This document shows, piece after piece, positions 22,217 to 31,566 of a stretch of DNA of 64,000 nucleotides. How positions within the stretch are numbered: the first letter of the stretch is position 1; each line of letters begins with the position of its first letter. Where the stretch lies: assembly GCA_012064385.1 (NCBI GenBank), contig QRDG01000527.1, positions 2,817,547-2,881,546 on the forward strand. The letters run 5' to 3'. This stretch comes from Puccinellia tenuiflora (Eukaryota > Streptophyta > Magnoliopsida > Poales > Poaceae). The notes beneath the pieces were generated by a model. That model worked only from the letters and a program-made list of their open reading frames with translations, was not told the origin of the DNA and searched no databases. Position numbers and translations under genes: made by a program.

Positions 22217-23718
22217 TGATGTCTACTACACGCTTCTATTCTTGTAGACTTGTTGGGCCTCCAAGCGCAGAGGTTTGTAGGACAGCGGAAAATTTCCCTT
22301 AAGTGAGTAACCCAAGGTTTATCGAATCCATGGGAGGTAGAGGTCAAAGATATCCCTCTCAAGCAACCCTGCAATTAAGATACAAGAAGTCTCTTGTGCC
22401 CCCAACACACCTAATACAATTGACAGTTGTATAGGTGCACTAGTTCGGCGAAGAGATGGTAAAATGCAAGTGATATGGATGGTAAAAGGTGATTTTGTAA
22501 TTCTGTAATAAAAATGGCGGCAAGCAAACAAGTGACAAAAGTGACTAAAAACGGTGTATCAATGCTTGGAAACAAGGCCTAGGCTTCATACTTTCACTAG
22601 TGCCTACTCTCAACATCATTAACATAATTAAACACATAATAGTTCCACAAAAACACATGCATGGTAGACGTTACTCGGAGATCATTCTTTCGTGGATTAA
22701 ATAGGATGAAAATTGCGTAGGGCTACGAAAAGCACACCTTAAAGTTCGTATTCCACATCTATGGACACTTCATGCTGTCACTATCCGCATCCAAAGATAG
22801 TACTAACAAACACCACAACATATTTCTTGAATAGTCTCTTTCTTCAATAACACAAGCATCAAGAAACCTCATGATCCAACAATAATAAAGAACAAACTCA
22901 TGATGAAGATCCTTCCAATCTATTATCCATAGAGTCACACACGGCACCCACACCGTCACTGAGATACCGTGATCACAACGGTGAGGGAAACATCATGTAT
23001 TCAACTATACTAACAAAGCTCATGATCATATCCATTACACATAGGGAAACATCATGTATTCAACTATACTAACAAAGCTCATGATCACAACGAAGATCAC
23101 ATCATGGGAGAGAGATAACCACATAGCTACTTGTAAAAGCCTCAGCCCCAGTGAGGGACTACTCCCTCCTCATCGCGGGAAGCAGCGGTGTCGATGGAGA
23201 TGGCTCCGGCGGTCGATCCCCCCTCCGGCAGGGTGCCGGAACAGGATCAATCTGACCCTCAAAACTTGTCGGCGATGGCGGTGGAGCTCTGTTGCGTATT
23301 TGGGAAAATCCTTCGGGGGTTAGGGTTTTTTCGTCGGGGATGATTTTATAGGCGTCGGAGGCGGCCGAGGGGGTGCCCACAGGGCAGGGGCGGGTCCCAC
23401 CCGCGGGCTGCCCTAGGGACGCGGCAGGGGGCCGCCCCTGGCCTGTGGGTGGCCCCCCAGGTCGCCCTTTTGGCTCCGGTCTTCATTTGTCCAATAAAAA
23501 ATCCCCGTAAATTTTCGTCCAATTCCGAGAATATTTCCAGAAGTAACTTTCTGCAACAAAATCAGCACAAAAACAGGGAACTGGCACTGGGCATCTTGTC
23601 AATAGGTTAGTCTGACAAAATGCATAAAAATGATGTAATATGATAGTAAAAACATGTGACAACATCACAAAACTAGCATGGATCAATCAAAAATTATAGA
23701 TACGTTTGACACGTATCA
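22217..23718 (-). repeat. 3' LTR of element D (1502 bp)
   Basis: Plus-strand text begins TGATGTCTACTACACGC and ends GACACGTATCA. It differs from the 5' LTR by point changes and by one replaced block (22984-23028), which is a copy of the segment 59 bp downstream. Confidence 0.92.
22984..23087. repeat. 45-bp direct repeat from a local replacement, period 59
   Basis: AGGGAAACATCATGTATTCA onward occurs at 22984-23028 and 23043-23087. The 5' LTR has this segment once and has unrelated sequence (CTCCGGAAATTGTACTAAAT onward) where the first copy sits here. Confidence 0.85.
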
Positions 23719-23732
23719 GCATCCCCAAGCTT
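23719..23732 (-). other. PPT of element D
   Basis: Minus-strand AAGCTTGGGGATGC directly next to the 3' LTR, preceded by the family's conserved CTCGAGGACGAGTAGGAGTT. Confidence 0.85.
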
Positions 23733-26179
23733 AACTCCTACTCGTCCTCGAGTAGGTAAGTGATAACAAAATAATTTTTGATGAGACATGCAACCAACAC
23801 AATCGTGATCAAGATAGTAATGGAAAGCACATGATGTGAATGAGGTGATCCAAAACAATTGTCTATAGTTGACATTAAGCAAACAATGATTAACAAATGC
23901 TAGCTAACAAATGCTAGCTCATCCTTGGAATATACAAGCCAAGTTCTATAACGTTAATTCCCCACATAGTTATAGAAACGAAACATGAAAACTCTCTATA
24001 ATGAAGTGTAGGTGCTAACTAGCACAAGTGTGGAATAAAGGATAGTAGTGCTGCCCCCTCTCTCTTTTATATTTCTCTATTTTTTTACAATTGTGGCCTC
24101 CGTGGCTCTTTTAAATTTTCTCTCATTGGTCTCTTTTGGACTCTTTTATGTGGCCACTTTGGACTCTTTTCAATATGCTCACAGGTAGGGGCAACACTCT
24201 ATTTTTACAAGATGATCATCACACTTTTGGTACTCATAACTCATAAGACTAATATATGATGTATAAAAGAAAGTATGCATGATTGAGCATAGTGTGGAAA
24301 AAAAGTAGAACATGTGGCAGGCCACGCAGCACACTAACTCAATGATCAAGCAAACTATATGGTAATGAAGAATGACATCAAGTCATGTAATGTAATGATG
24401 GATGTTGCATGGCAATGTATCTCGGAACGGCTATGGAAATGCCGTGATAGGTAGGTATGGTGGCTGTTTTGAGGGAGATAGTTGGCTTATGTGTAGGAGA
24501 ACAGGATGAAGTTCTCCCACGGAGTTGGATGTACTCGCGACGTATGCACCAATCTCAATGTGAGAGAGGGCATTGTGCAGCACCGAAGAGGCTAGCAAAA
24601 TATGTAAGTGGAAGTGCCAAAAACCAAAACTCAACAATGCATTTCGTATATTGCAAACAACTAGCAGTTTCAATGTTCCACAAATTGTTAGAGACATCCC
24701 GAGAGGGATCGTGGCGGCGACACAAGTGCCCCGTTGGCTTCCCCGACCGTTGCAGTAACTACCCACTAGGAACTTATTTTCAACTTAGCAGAATTCATGA
24801 CACATTAGCATTGTTGACTTATGTTGTTTAGTTCAGAGAAGTACGACTCCACGCTTTACTAACACATCTCCACTAATCAGTTCTAACACCATTAACCAAC
24901 AAATTTTAACCATTAGTCATTTTAATGCCTCAAAACAATTGAAGAGTATCAAATTATCCACATAGTGATCTACAAGACTATGCAGGTTTTCTATTTCATA
25001 CCACTACCACATGCATAGCATTTTACCGTTCTAACAAATTAACCAAGCAGCCATAGCAACTCTAACAAATATAAGTGAAGAGGGTTTAACACCAACAACT
25101 AGCAGCTCTAAACAAGATAAAAGCTAAAAGCGAGAGCTTACTAGCAAACAAATAGTAGCTAAGAATACTCAACAAGATATAAGCGAAGCAAAGGAGTATT
25201 CAAACGAAAAAGCGGAGCATGTCTCTCTCCCACACAAGATGGATAGGATCCAACATGAATATGACCAGCAAACAAACAAAACAAAACTCAAAGCAAAATA
25301 AAATGACGCTCCAAGCATAGCACATAATATGTAAAGTGCTAAAAACTTAGTTCAACGAAGACGACCTTATGATAGTCGATGAAGAGGAGGGGATGCCTTG
25401 GGCATCCCCAAGCTAAGACGCTTAATGGTTCTTGATATTCAGAGGGGTGCCATGGGGGCATCCCCAAGTTTGAGTTTTGATCCATCTTCAATTTCTTCAT
25501 TATCCTCTCCTTTGGAACTTAAAAACTCCCTTCACACAAAACTTCTCATAAACTAATTAGAGGGTTAGTGATCATAAATTAAAAATACACATGTGTTCAA
25601 CTCAAGACAAATTGCAAACAACTTTATTTGGTATTAGCTACTGTTTACTAAGCCTCAATGTGGCACTCCTCCTCAAGAGTATCACATTTGACGATAGTAA
25701 AGAGACGAATACAAAATAAAAGCAGAATCTGTCAAAAACTGAACAGTCTGTAAAGATTGAATGTTTCGAGGCACTTATGTTTCTCAAATCATAAAACACA
25801 AAACTAAAGAAATATAGATAAAAGTATCAGGCTTTCTGTCTAGAATTATCAGAAAAATATAAAATTCAGGGATTTTTCTAGATTTTCAAACAGTGAAGGA
25901 AAGAAATCTGTTTCTGGACAGCAAAACAACACCTCGCACTTTCAATGCATTAGAAGCTAAACTTGACACAAAAAACCAAAACAAAAAGATACAATGAAGT
26001 TGCTACAGAGGCAACAACTTCATGACTCAAGAAAAATAAAAAATAAACTGAAAGTAAAAGATGGGTTGTCTCCCAACAATCGCTTTTCTTTTAAGCCTTT
26101 TAGCTAGGCATGATAATTTTAATGATGCTCTCATAAGAATAAGAGTTGGAACGCAAAAGAGAGCATCATGAAGCAAATG
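23733..26179 (-). other. long 3' non-coding internal region of element D
   Basis: About 2.4 kb between the second ORF and the PPT with no plausible reading frame. It is conserved in order with 20640-22211 and 37620-40206. It holds the twin hairpins at 25389-25465. Such a conserved untranslated stretch suggests RNA-level signals (packaging or priming), which is inference. Confidence 0.7.
25389..25465 (-). other. twin GGGGATGCC-type hairpins, copy 3
   Basis: 25389-25409 reads GGGGATGCC..GGCATCCCC and 25444-25465 reads GGGGTGCC..GGGCATCCCC. On the minus strand both are preceded by CTTGGGG-type text like the PPT. Spacing is about 56 bp. Confidence 0.75.
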
Positions 26180-27148
26180 TCAAACACATTTAAGTCTAAC
26201 TCTCTTCCTATGCATAGGCATCTTGTAAGAAAATAAATCATTGGAGCATAAAGCATTAAGCATAGGAAGACAAAGCAAGTGCAACATTAAAACCTTCAAC
26301 ATAAAGAGGGGAAACTTCATAAGATGAAAATTTATATAACCACACTTCCCTCTCTCATAATAACTTTCAGTAGAATCATTAGAAAACTCAATAACATAAC
26401 TATCACATAAAGCATTTTTCTCATGATTCACATGCATAAAAGTATTATTATTACTCTCCACATAAGTAAAATCTTTATTATTAGTAGCATTGAGAGTAGG
26501 ACTATCATATAGAACTTGGACATGATAGACTAATTGTGTATTAGAAAGATGATGTTCAGTAGGAGAGTAATAATTATGACAAGTCTCGTAGGGATGATTA
26601 AAATCATTCTTTATGGCATAGTTATCATCAAAATAATCATCAAAAATTGGAGGCATAATATCATCATAAGCAAGGGGATAGTCATCTTTCCAAGCATATA
26701 TTTTTGTAAACAAATCATCATGACTTTCAATACCAAAAGGATTTTCAAACCCATCATCCCCAAGCCTGGGGTTTTCCACATTATGATTAGAAGAAACATG
26801 AATATTCCCAACAGTATAAAAATTATCAATATCATCATTTTCAAAATTGGTGCCAAAAAGATTTTCAAGATCATAAGTAGTATTATTTTCCCAATCATGA
26901 TCATCACAATAAGTAACAGGCATAACATAATCTTCTTCAATAGTGCCTATAGACTTAACATCAAGATAATAATGAATACAATTAAGTTGATCATCTTCAA
27001 TAATTTTTGATTCATGCTCATTAGGAACAACCATGATGGGAGAAATATGCTTAGGGGATGATACTGTTTCCTCTTTATTTTTACTCCTCCCTCTCTTCTT
27101 CTTCTTCACCACCTTAGGAGGGAGTGGTTGGAAAGGAAACTTCTCCAC
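26180..27148 (-). CDS. second, acidic ORF of element D (322 aa), function unknown
   Basis: The open frame runs from 27148 to 26180. It begins with a basic segment (PPKVVKKKKRGRSKNKEE) followed by a long Asp/Asn/Tyr-rich region. A PPIFDDYFDD motif is near residues 165-175, and the C-terminal part reads ALCDSYVIEF..ESYYERG. The same parts are found, broken, at 36910-37617, where PPIYDDYND occurs twice. There is no RT, protease or integrase motif. The 5' end overlaps the gag-like ORF in another frame. The upstream frame is also open without an ATG, so ORF1 and ORF2 were probably one continuous frame before a one-base loss near 27200. Function unknown; a structural or packaging role is only a guess. 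Confidence 0.6.
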   Translation of the reverse strand: MEKFPFQPLPPKVVKKKKRGRSKNKEETVSSPKHISPIMVVPNEHESKIIEDDQLNCIHYYLDVKSIGTIEEDYVMPVTYCDDHDWENNTTYDLENLFGTNFENDDIDNFYTVGNIHVSSNHNVENPRLGDDGFENPFGIESHDDLFTKIYAWKDDYPLAYDDIMPPIFDDYFDDNYAIKNDFNHPYETCHNYYSPTEHHLSNTQLVYHVQVLYDSPTLNATNNKDFTYVESNNNTFMHVNHEKNALCDSYVIEFSNDSTESYYERGKCGYINFHLMKFPLFMLKVLMLHLLCLPMLNALCSNDLFSYKMPMHRKRVRLKCV

Positions 27149-28620
27149 ATAATCTGATTCATTATTAGAAAAGACAGGAGAAACTTGGGAGAATCTCTCC
27201 CTTCATTATTGGCAACATAAGAAACATATGTCCTTTTATACCTTGGTGAAGTGATATTCTTTCTAATTTTTGCAATGTTAGCATTGTCACGGCAATTCAC
27301 AACACAATAATGATAAGCTCCCTTGAGAATGCTATTTTCCCCAAAAGTACTACTATCTAACCAAGAAGTTTTTTCTGACAACTCTTCACACCCCAAAAAT
27401 AAATTAAGTTCATCATAAAGACTAGAGGTGATCATGTTATCACAAAACTGTCTAATAATTCTATCATTAAAGTACGAGCATTGGAAATTAAAATGACCTT
27501 CTTCATTGCAAAGTTCACACATAAAAGGGTAGAGGTCATTTAATTCTCTAGAAAATTTATATAAATCCTTAAGCCATTTGCTAGTTCTTTCATGCTTATG
27601 TTGCTTACAATATTTATCTTCTTCAACCCGAGTGCTTTCACAAGGTCTATGCACTCCACAAAAATTAACATGCTTATATGGAACATTATTTGTAGAGATT
27701 GGATCATGTATAGTGCAATCATCATTAACAATTTCATTTTGTTTGCAAATGTCTTTGAAAGGTTCATGATGCTTAGACCATTTCTCTTTAGGAATATTAA
27801 TATGAGAAGCAACAGATTTATAGATATCAACAACTATATGAGAGTCAAGTCCAAACTTAGCACTAAGCTTATTAAAACTATCAGTTTCAACAAAAGACTT
27901 AATGCAATCATACTCATAATTTATACCTGACTCTTTACCTTTGTCGATCTCCCAATCTTCAATGTTTTGTTGAATCTTTTCAATAAGATCCCATTTAGCA
28001 TCAATCTTCTTACTTGTAAAAGAACCCATAGAAGAAGCATCAAGTATTTCCTTGTCATGATGAGACAGCCTTGCATAAAAATTGTTAACAATGATATCCT
28101 TGGAAAGATCATGGTTAGGACATTTAAGCATTAATGATTTCAATCTCCCCCAAGCTTGAGCAATGCTCTCTCTGTCATGTGGCCAAAAATTATAGATATA
28201 ATTTCTATCTCGATGAATTTCATGAAGAGGATAAAATTTAGAATAAAAGAGAGACATAAGCTCCTTCCAATCCAACAAGTGAGAATTGTCTAGCAGCCTA
28301 TACCACTCCAATGCTTTCTCCTTAAGTGATAAGGAAAATAATTTACTCATGATTACCTCTCTTGATACACCTGCAATCTCAAACAACTCACATAACTCTT
28401 TGATATAAAGCAGATGATAACTAGGATGTATAGCTCCATCTCCTGCATAGCAATTGCTCATAACACGATAACTTATCCCCATCGGTATCTTGAAAGGAAT
28501 ACATTCAGTATGTGGAGTAACCTTATCCACCATGGGAGTGGTGGAGAGGTCACTCTCAAAAAGCAAATTCAAAGAACAACGTTCCATAAGCCAAACTAGT
28601 GAAATAAAAACAAGAAACAA
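27106..28620 (-). CDS. gag-like ORF of element D (504 aa)
   Basis: From the first ATG the frame runs from 28620 to 27106; MERC, eleven codons later, may be the true start. Residues about 90-200 form a gypsy gag core with KEKALEWYRLLDNS, WKELMSLFYSKFYP and AWGRLKSLMLKCPNH, the capsid-type domain that assembles particles around element RNA. A CCHC zinc knuckle (CELCNEEGHFNFQC) lies near residue 375. After NNEGRDSP the frame departs from the one used by the second ORF, consistent with a single-base deletion near 27200, so the last 30 or so residues are probably out of frame. The ORF lies about 50 bp after the doubled PBS. Apart from the 3' frameshift it is intact. Confidence 0.8.
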   Translation of the reverse strand: MFLVFISLVWLMERCSLNLLFESDLSTTPMVDKVTPHTECIPFKIPMGISYRVMSNCYAGDGAIHPSYHLLYIKELCELFEIAGVSREVIMSKLFSLSLKEKALEWYRLLDNSHLLDWKELMSLFYSKFYPLHEIHRDRNYIYNFWPHDRESIAQAWGRLKSLMLKCPNHDLSKDIIVNNFYARLSHHDKEILDASSMGSFTSKKIDAKWDLIEKIQQNIEDWEIDKGKESGINYEYDCIKSFVETDSFNKLSAKFGLDSHIVVDIYKSVASHINIPKEKWSKHHEPFKDICKQNEIVNDDCTIHDPISTNNVPYKHVNFCGVHRPCESTRVEEDKYCKQHKHERTSKWLKDLYKFSRELNDLYPFMCELCNEEGHFNFQCSYFNDRIIRQFCDNMITSSLYDELNLFLGCEELSEKTSWLDSSTFGENSILKGAYHYCVVNCRDNANIAKIRKNITSPRYKRTYVSYVANNEGRDSPKFLLSFLIMNQIMWRSFLSNHSLLRW

Positions 28621-28666
28621 AAAGATATAACTGTAGAATTTAAAGAAGATACCTTCAAGCGCTCAC

Positions 28667-28751
28667 CTCCTCGGCAACGGCGCCAGAAATTATCTTCTTT
28701 TCCGGAGTGTGAGTGCCGTTTACCTTACCTCCCCGGCAATGGCGCTAGAAA
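28667..28751 (-). other. doubled PBS-like site of element D
   Basis: On the minus strand the LTR is followed by TTTCTAGCGCCATTGCCGGG (28728-28751) and, 61 bp on, by TTTCTGGCGCCGTTGCCGAG (28667-28690). Both match TGGCGCCGTTGCCGGGGA, the complement of the 3' end of plant tRNA-Asp, with one or two mismatches. The copy next to the LTR is the poorer match. Confidence 0.75.
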
Positions 28752-28757
28752 TTAGCT

Positions 28758-30259
28758 TGATGTCTACTACACGCTTCTATTCTTGTAGACTTGTTGGGCC
28801 TCCAAGCGTAGAGGTTTGTAGGACAGCGGCAAATTTCCCTTAAGTGAGTAACCCAAGATTTATCGAATCCACACGAGGTAGAGGTCAAAGATATCCCTCT
28901 CAAGCAACCCTGCAATTAAGATACAAGAAGTCTCTTGTGTACCCAACACACCTAATACAATTTTCAGTTGTATAGGTGCACTAGTTCGGCGAAGAGATGG
29001 TAAAATGCAAGTGATATGGATGGTAAAAGGTGATTTTGTAATTCTGTAATAAAAATGGAAGCAAGCAAACAAGTGACAAAAGTGACTAAAAACGGTGTAT
29101 CAATGCTTGGAAACAAGGCCTAGGCTTCATACTTTCACTAGTGCCTACTCTCAACATCACAAACATAATTAAACACATAATAGTTCCACAAAAACACATG
29201 CATGGTAGACGTTACTCGGAGATCATTCTTTCGTGGATTAAATAGGATGAAAATTGCGTAGGGCTACGAAAAGCACACCTTAAAGTTCGTATTCCACATC
29301 TATGGACACTTCATGCTGTCACTATCCGCATCCAAAGATAGTACTAACAAACACCACAACATATTTCTTGAATAGTCTCTTTCTTCAATAACACAAGCAT
29401 CAAGAAACCTCATGATCCAACAATAATAAAGAACAAACTCATGATGAAGATCCTTCCAACCTATTATCCATAGAGTCACACACAGCACCCACACTGTCAC
29501 CGAGATACCGTGATCACAACGGTGACTCCGGAAATTGTACTAAATAACATCACTTGAGCAAAATCATATCCATTACACATAGGGAAACATCATGTATTCA
29601 ACTATACTAACAAAGCTCATGATCACAACGAAGATCACATCATGGGAGAGAGAGATAAGCACATAGCTACTTGTATAAGCCTCAGCCCCGGTGAGGGACT
29701 ACTCCCTCCTCATCGCGGGAAGCAGCGGTGTCGATGGAGATGGCTCCGGCGGTCGATCCCCCCTCCGGCAGGGTGCCGGAATAGGATCAATCTGACCCCC
29801 GAAACTTGTCGGCGATGGCGGCAGAGCTCTGTTGCGTATTTGGGAAAATCCTTCGGGGGTTAGGGTTTTTTCGTCGGGGATGATTTTATAGGCGTCGGAG
29901 GCGGCCGAGGGGGTGCCCACAAGGCAGGGGCGGGTCCCACCCGCGGGCTACCCTAGGGCCGCGGCAGGGGGCCGCCCCTAGCCTGTCGGTGGCCCCCCAG
30001 GTCGCCCTTTTGGCTCCGGTATTCATTTGTCCAATAAAAAAATTCCCGTAAATTTTCGTCCAATTCCGAGAATATTTCCAGAAGTAACTTTCTGCAACAA
30101 AATCGGCACAAAAACAGGGAACTGGCACTGGGCATCTTGTCAATAGGTTAGTCCGACAACATGCATAAAAATGATGTAATATGATAGTAAAAACATGTGA
30201 CAACATCACAAAACTAGCATGGATCAATAAAAAATGATTGATACGTTTGACACGTATCA
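28758..30259 (-). repeat. 5' LTR of element D (1502 bp)
   Basis: Same ends as the 3' LTR. Minus-strand text starts TGATACGTGTCAAACGTATC and ends GTGTAGTAGACATCA. A TATA-like GCCTATAAAATCATC lies at about 29880-29895 (minus strand). No host gene inside. Confidence 0.92.
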
Positions 30260-30264
30260 CCCTC
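30260..30264. repeat. right target-site duplication of element D (CCCTC)
   Basis: Partner of 22212-22216. Confidence 0.9.
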
Positions 30265-30766
30265 TGTAAAGGGCCTTTATTTTACTTTATGTTGAGTCAG
30301 TTTTCCTTTTCTCTTTCAATCTATTCGAAGCAAGCTTGCAACACTGACCCTGGGTGCAGTTGATTATATTGCATCTTTATGCTTAATCGTGATTCTTTAT
30401 GTGGACTTTACCTTTAAGATAAGCATGTTGAAAGTTGAAGCAATGCTGAAACTTGCATCTTCCTCTGTGCTGACTTCAAACACTTTTGACAAGAAAATAT
30501 TACCTTGAAGACTTTCATGTTATGTTAATCTTTATGCTTTCATGTCTCCAAAGTACTATTCGTGAAAGGTTTTGCTTAGATGATGCAACTTGTTTACTCA
30601 TTGTTTGCTTATTATCAACTATAGACAATTTTTTTGGATCACTTTATTCATATCATGTGCTTTACATTACTATTTGATCAAGATTATGTGGTAGCATGTC
30701 TCATCAAAAATTATTTATTTATCACTTACCTACTCGAGGACGAGTAGGAGTTAAGCTTGGGGATGC
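30265..30766 (+). mobile_element. internal region downstream of LTR2, right part with PPT
   Basis: Resumes the text interrupted at 22211 and runs to TACTCGAGGACGAGTAGGAG and AAGCTTGGGGATGC (30753-30766), the PPT before LTR3. It is almost the same as 39715-40220. Confidence 0.8.
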
Positions 30767-31538
30767 TATACGTGTCAAACGTATCTGTAATTTTTGATTG
30801 ATCCATGCTAGTTATATGCCATTGTTACATGTTTTTACTATCTTATTATATCATTTCTAGGATTTTTCTCGGATTAAACTATTGACAAGATGCCCAGTGC
30901 CAGTTCCCTGTTTTTGCTGTTTTCTATTTCAGAAAATTTACTTTTGGAAATATTCTCGGAATTGGACGATAATTTACGGGGAATTTTTATTCGACCAGAA
31001 GACGTCAAAGACCAAAGGGCGACCTGGGGGGGCACCCAGGGGCCAGGGGCGGCCAGCAGCCGCGGCCCCACCTTACATCATACACTTTACTTAATGCAAA
31101 TGTATGTTGCTTGCAACTTAATAGCGATGGGTGACAGGCTGGATAGCGATCCCTATGTGGACTTTTTAGACAAAGATGCAGTTGGATGGCAGTCTTTGTT
31201 CCTTGTTGTGATGCCTACATAAATATTACCATGAACACTTTGATATAGCTAGATTAAGTTTGTGTCATAATCTTGTCAATTGCCCAACTGTAATTCGTTC
31301 ACCCTTCATATGAGTATTTTATTTATTGGAGAGACACCACTAGTGAACCCATGGCCCCCGGTCCATCTTTTTACATTGTTTACAACCTCGTTTAATTTCT
31401 TTTCATATTCACTGTCTCTGTTTGTGATTTCAAATCCTATTGGTTCGATTAAACCTTGGTTTTTCACTGAGAGAAAACTGATACTTGCTACATCCACGAC
31501 TTTGCTTGGGGCACCACCCAACTCTACCAACACCATCA
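30767..31538 (+). repeat. LTR3 of the TGATACG family, internally deleted (772 bp)
   Basis: Starts TATACGTGTCAAACGTATC (one base lost from TGATACG) and ends CCAACACCATCA. About half of the LTR, including the promoter and leader, is missing after GCGGCCCCACC. A PPT precedes it and a PBS follows it, so like LTR2 it is shared by two internal regions. Confidence 0.75.
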
Positions 31539-31548
31539 AGTAGTTTTC

Positions 31549-31566
31549 TGGTGCCGTTGCCGGGGA
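31549..31566 (+). other. PBS after LTR3, tRNA-Asp type
   Basis: TGGTGCCGTTGCCGGGGA differs by one base from the complement of the plant tRNA-Asp 3' end. Only some tens of bases of its internal region remain to the right. Confidence 0.75.

Larger units (their letters stand above)
22217..30259 (-). mobile_element. complete pol-less LTR retrotransposon D (8043 bp)
   Basis: Two LTRs of 1502 bp, a PPT next to the left (3') LTR, a doubled PBS next to the right (5') LTR and a CCCTC target duplication. The internal region encodes only a gag-like ORF and a second acidic ORF. No RT, RNase H, integrase or protease motif was found, so it is non-autonomous and must use enzymes of a related gypsy element. 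It is the youngest-looking and best-preserved copy of the TGATACG family here. LTR ends and internal order match the Triticeae Sabrina/WHAM style as I remember it; the family name is not certain. Confidence 0.9.

Noticed and set aside
26534..27010. 158-codon Ile-rich plus-strand ORF
   Set aside because: Antisense shadow of the element D second ORF.
28667..28751. tRNA gene candidates at tRNA-like 3' sequences
   Set aside because: Only the PBS complement is present. No cloverleaf could be built there or at the other PBS sites.
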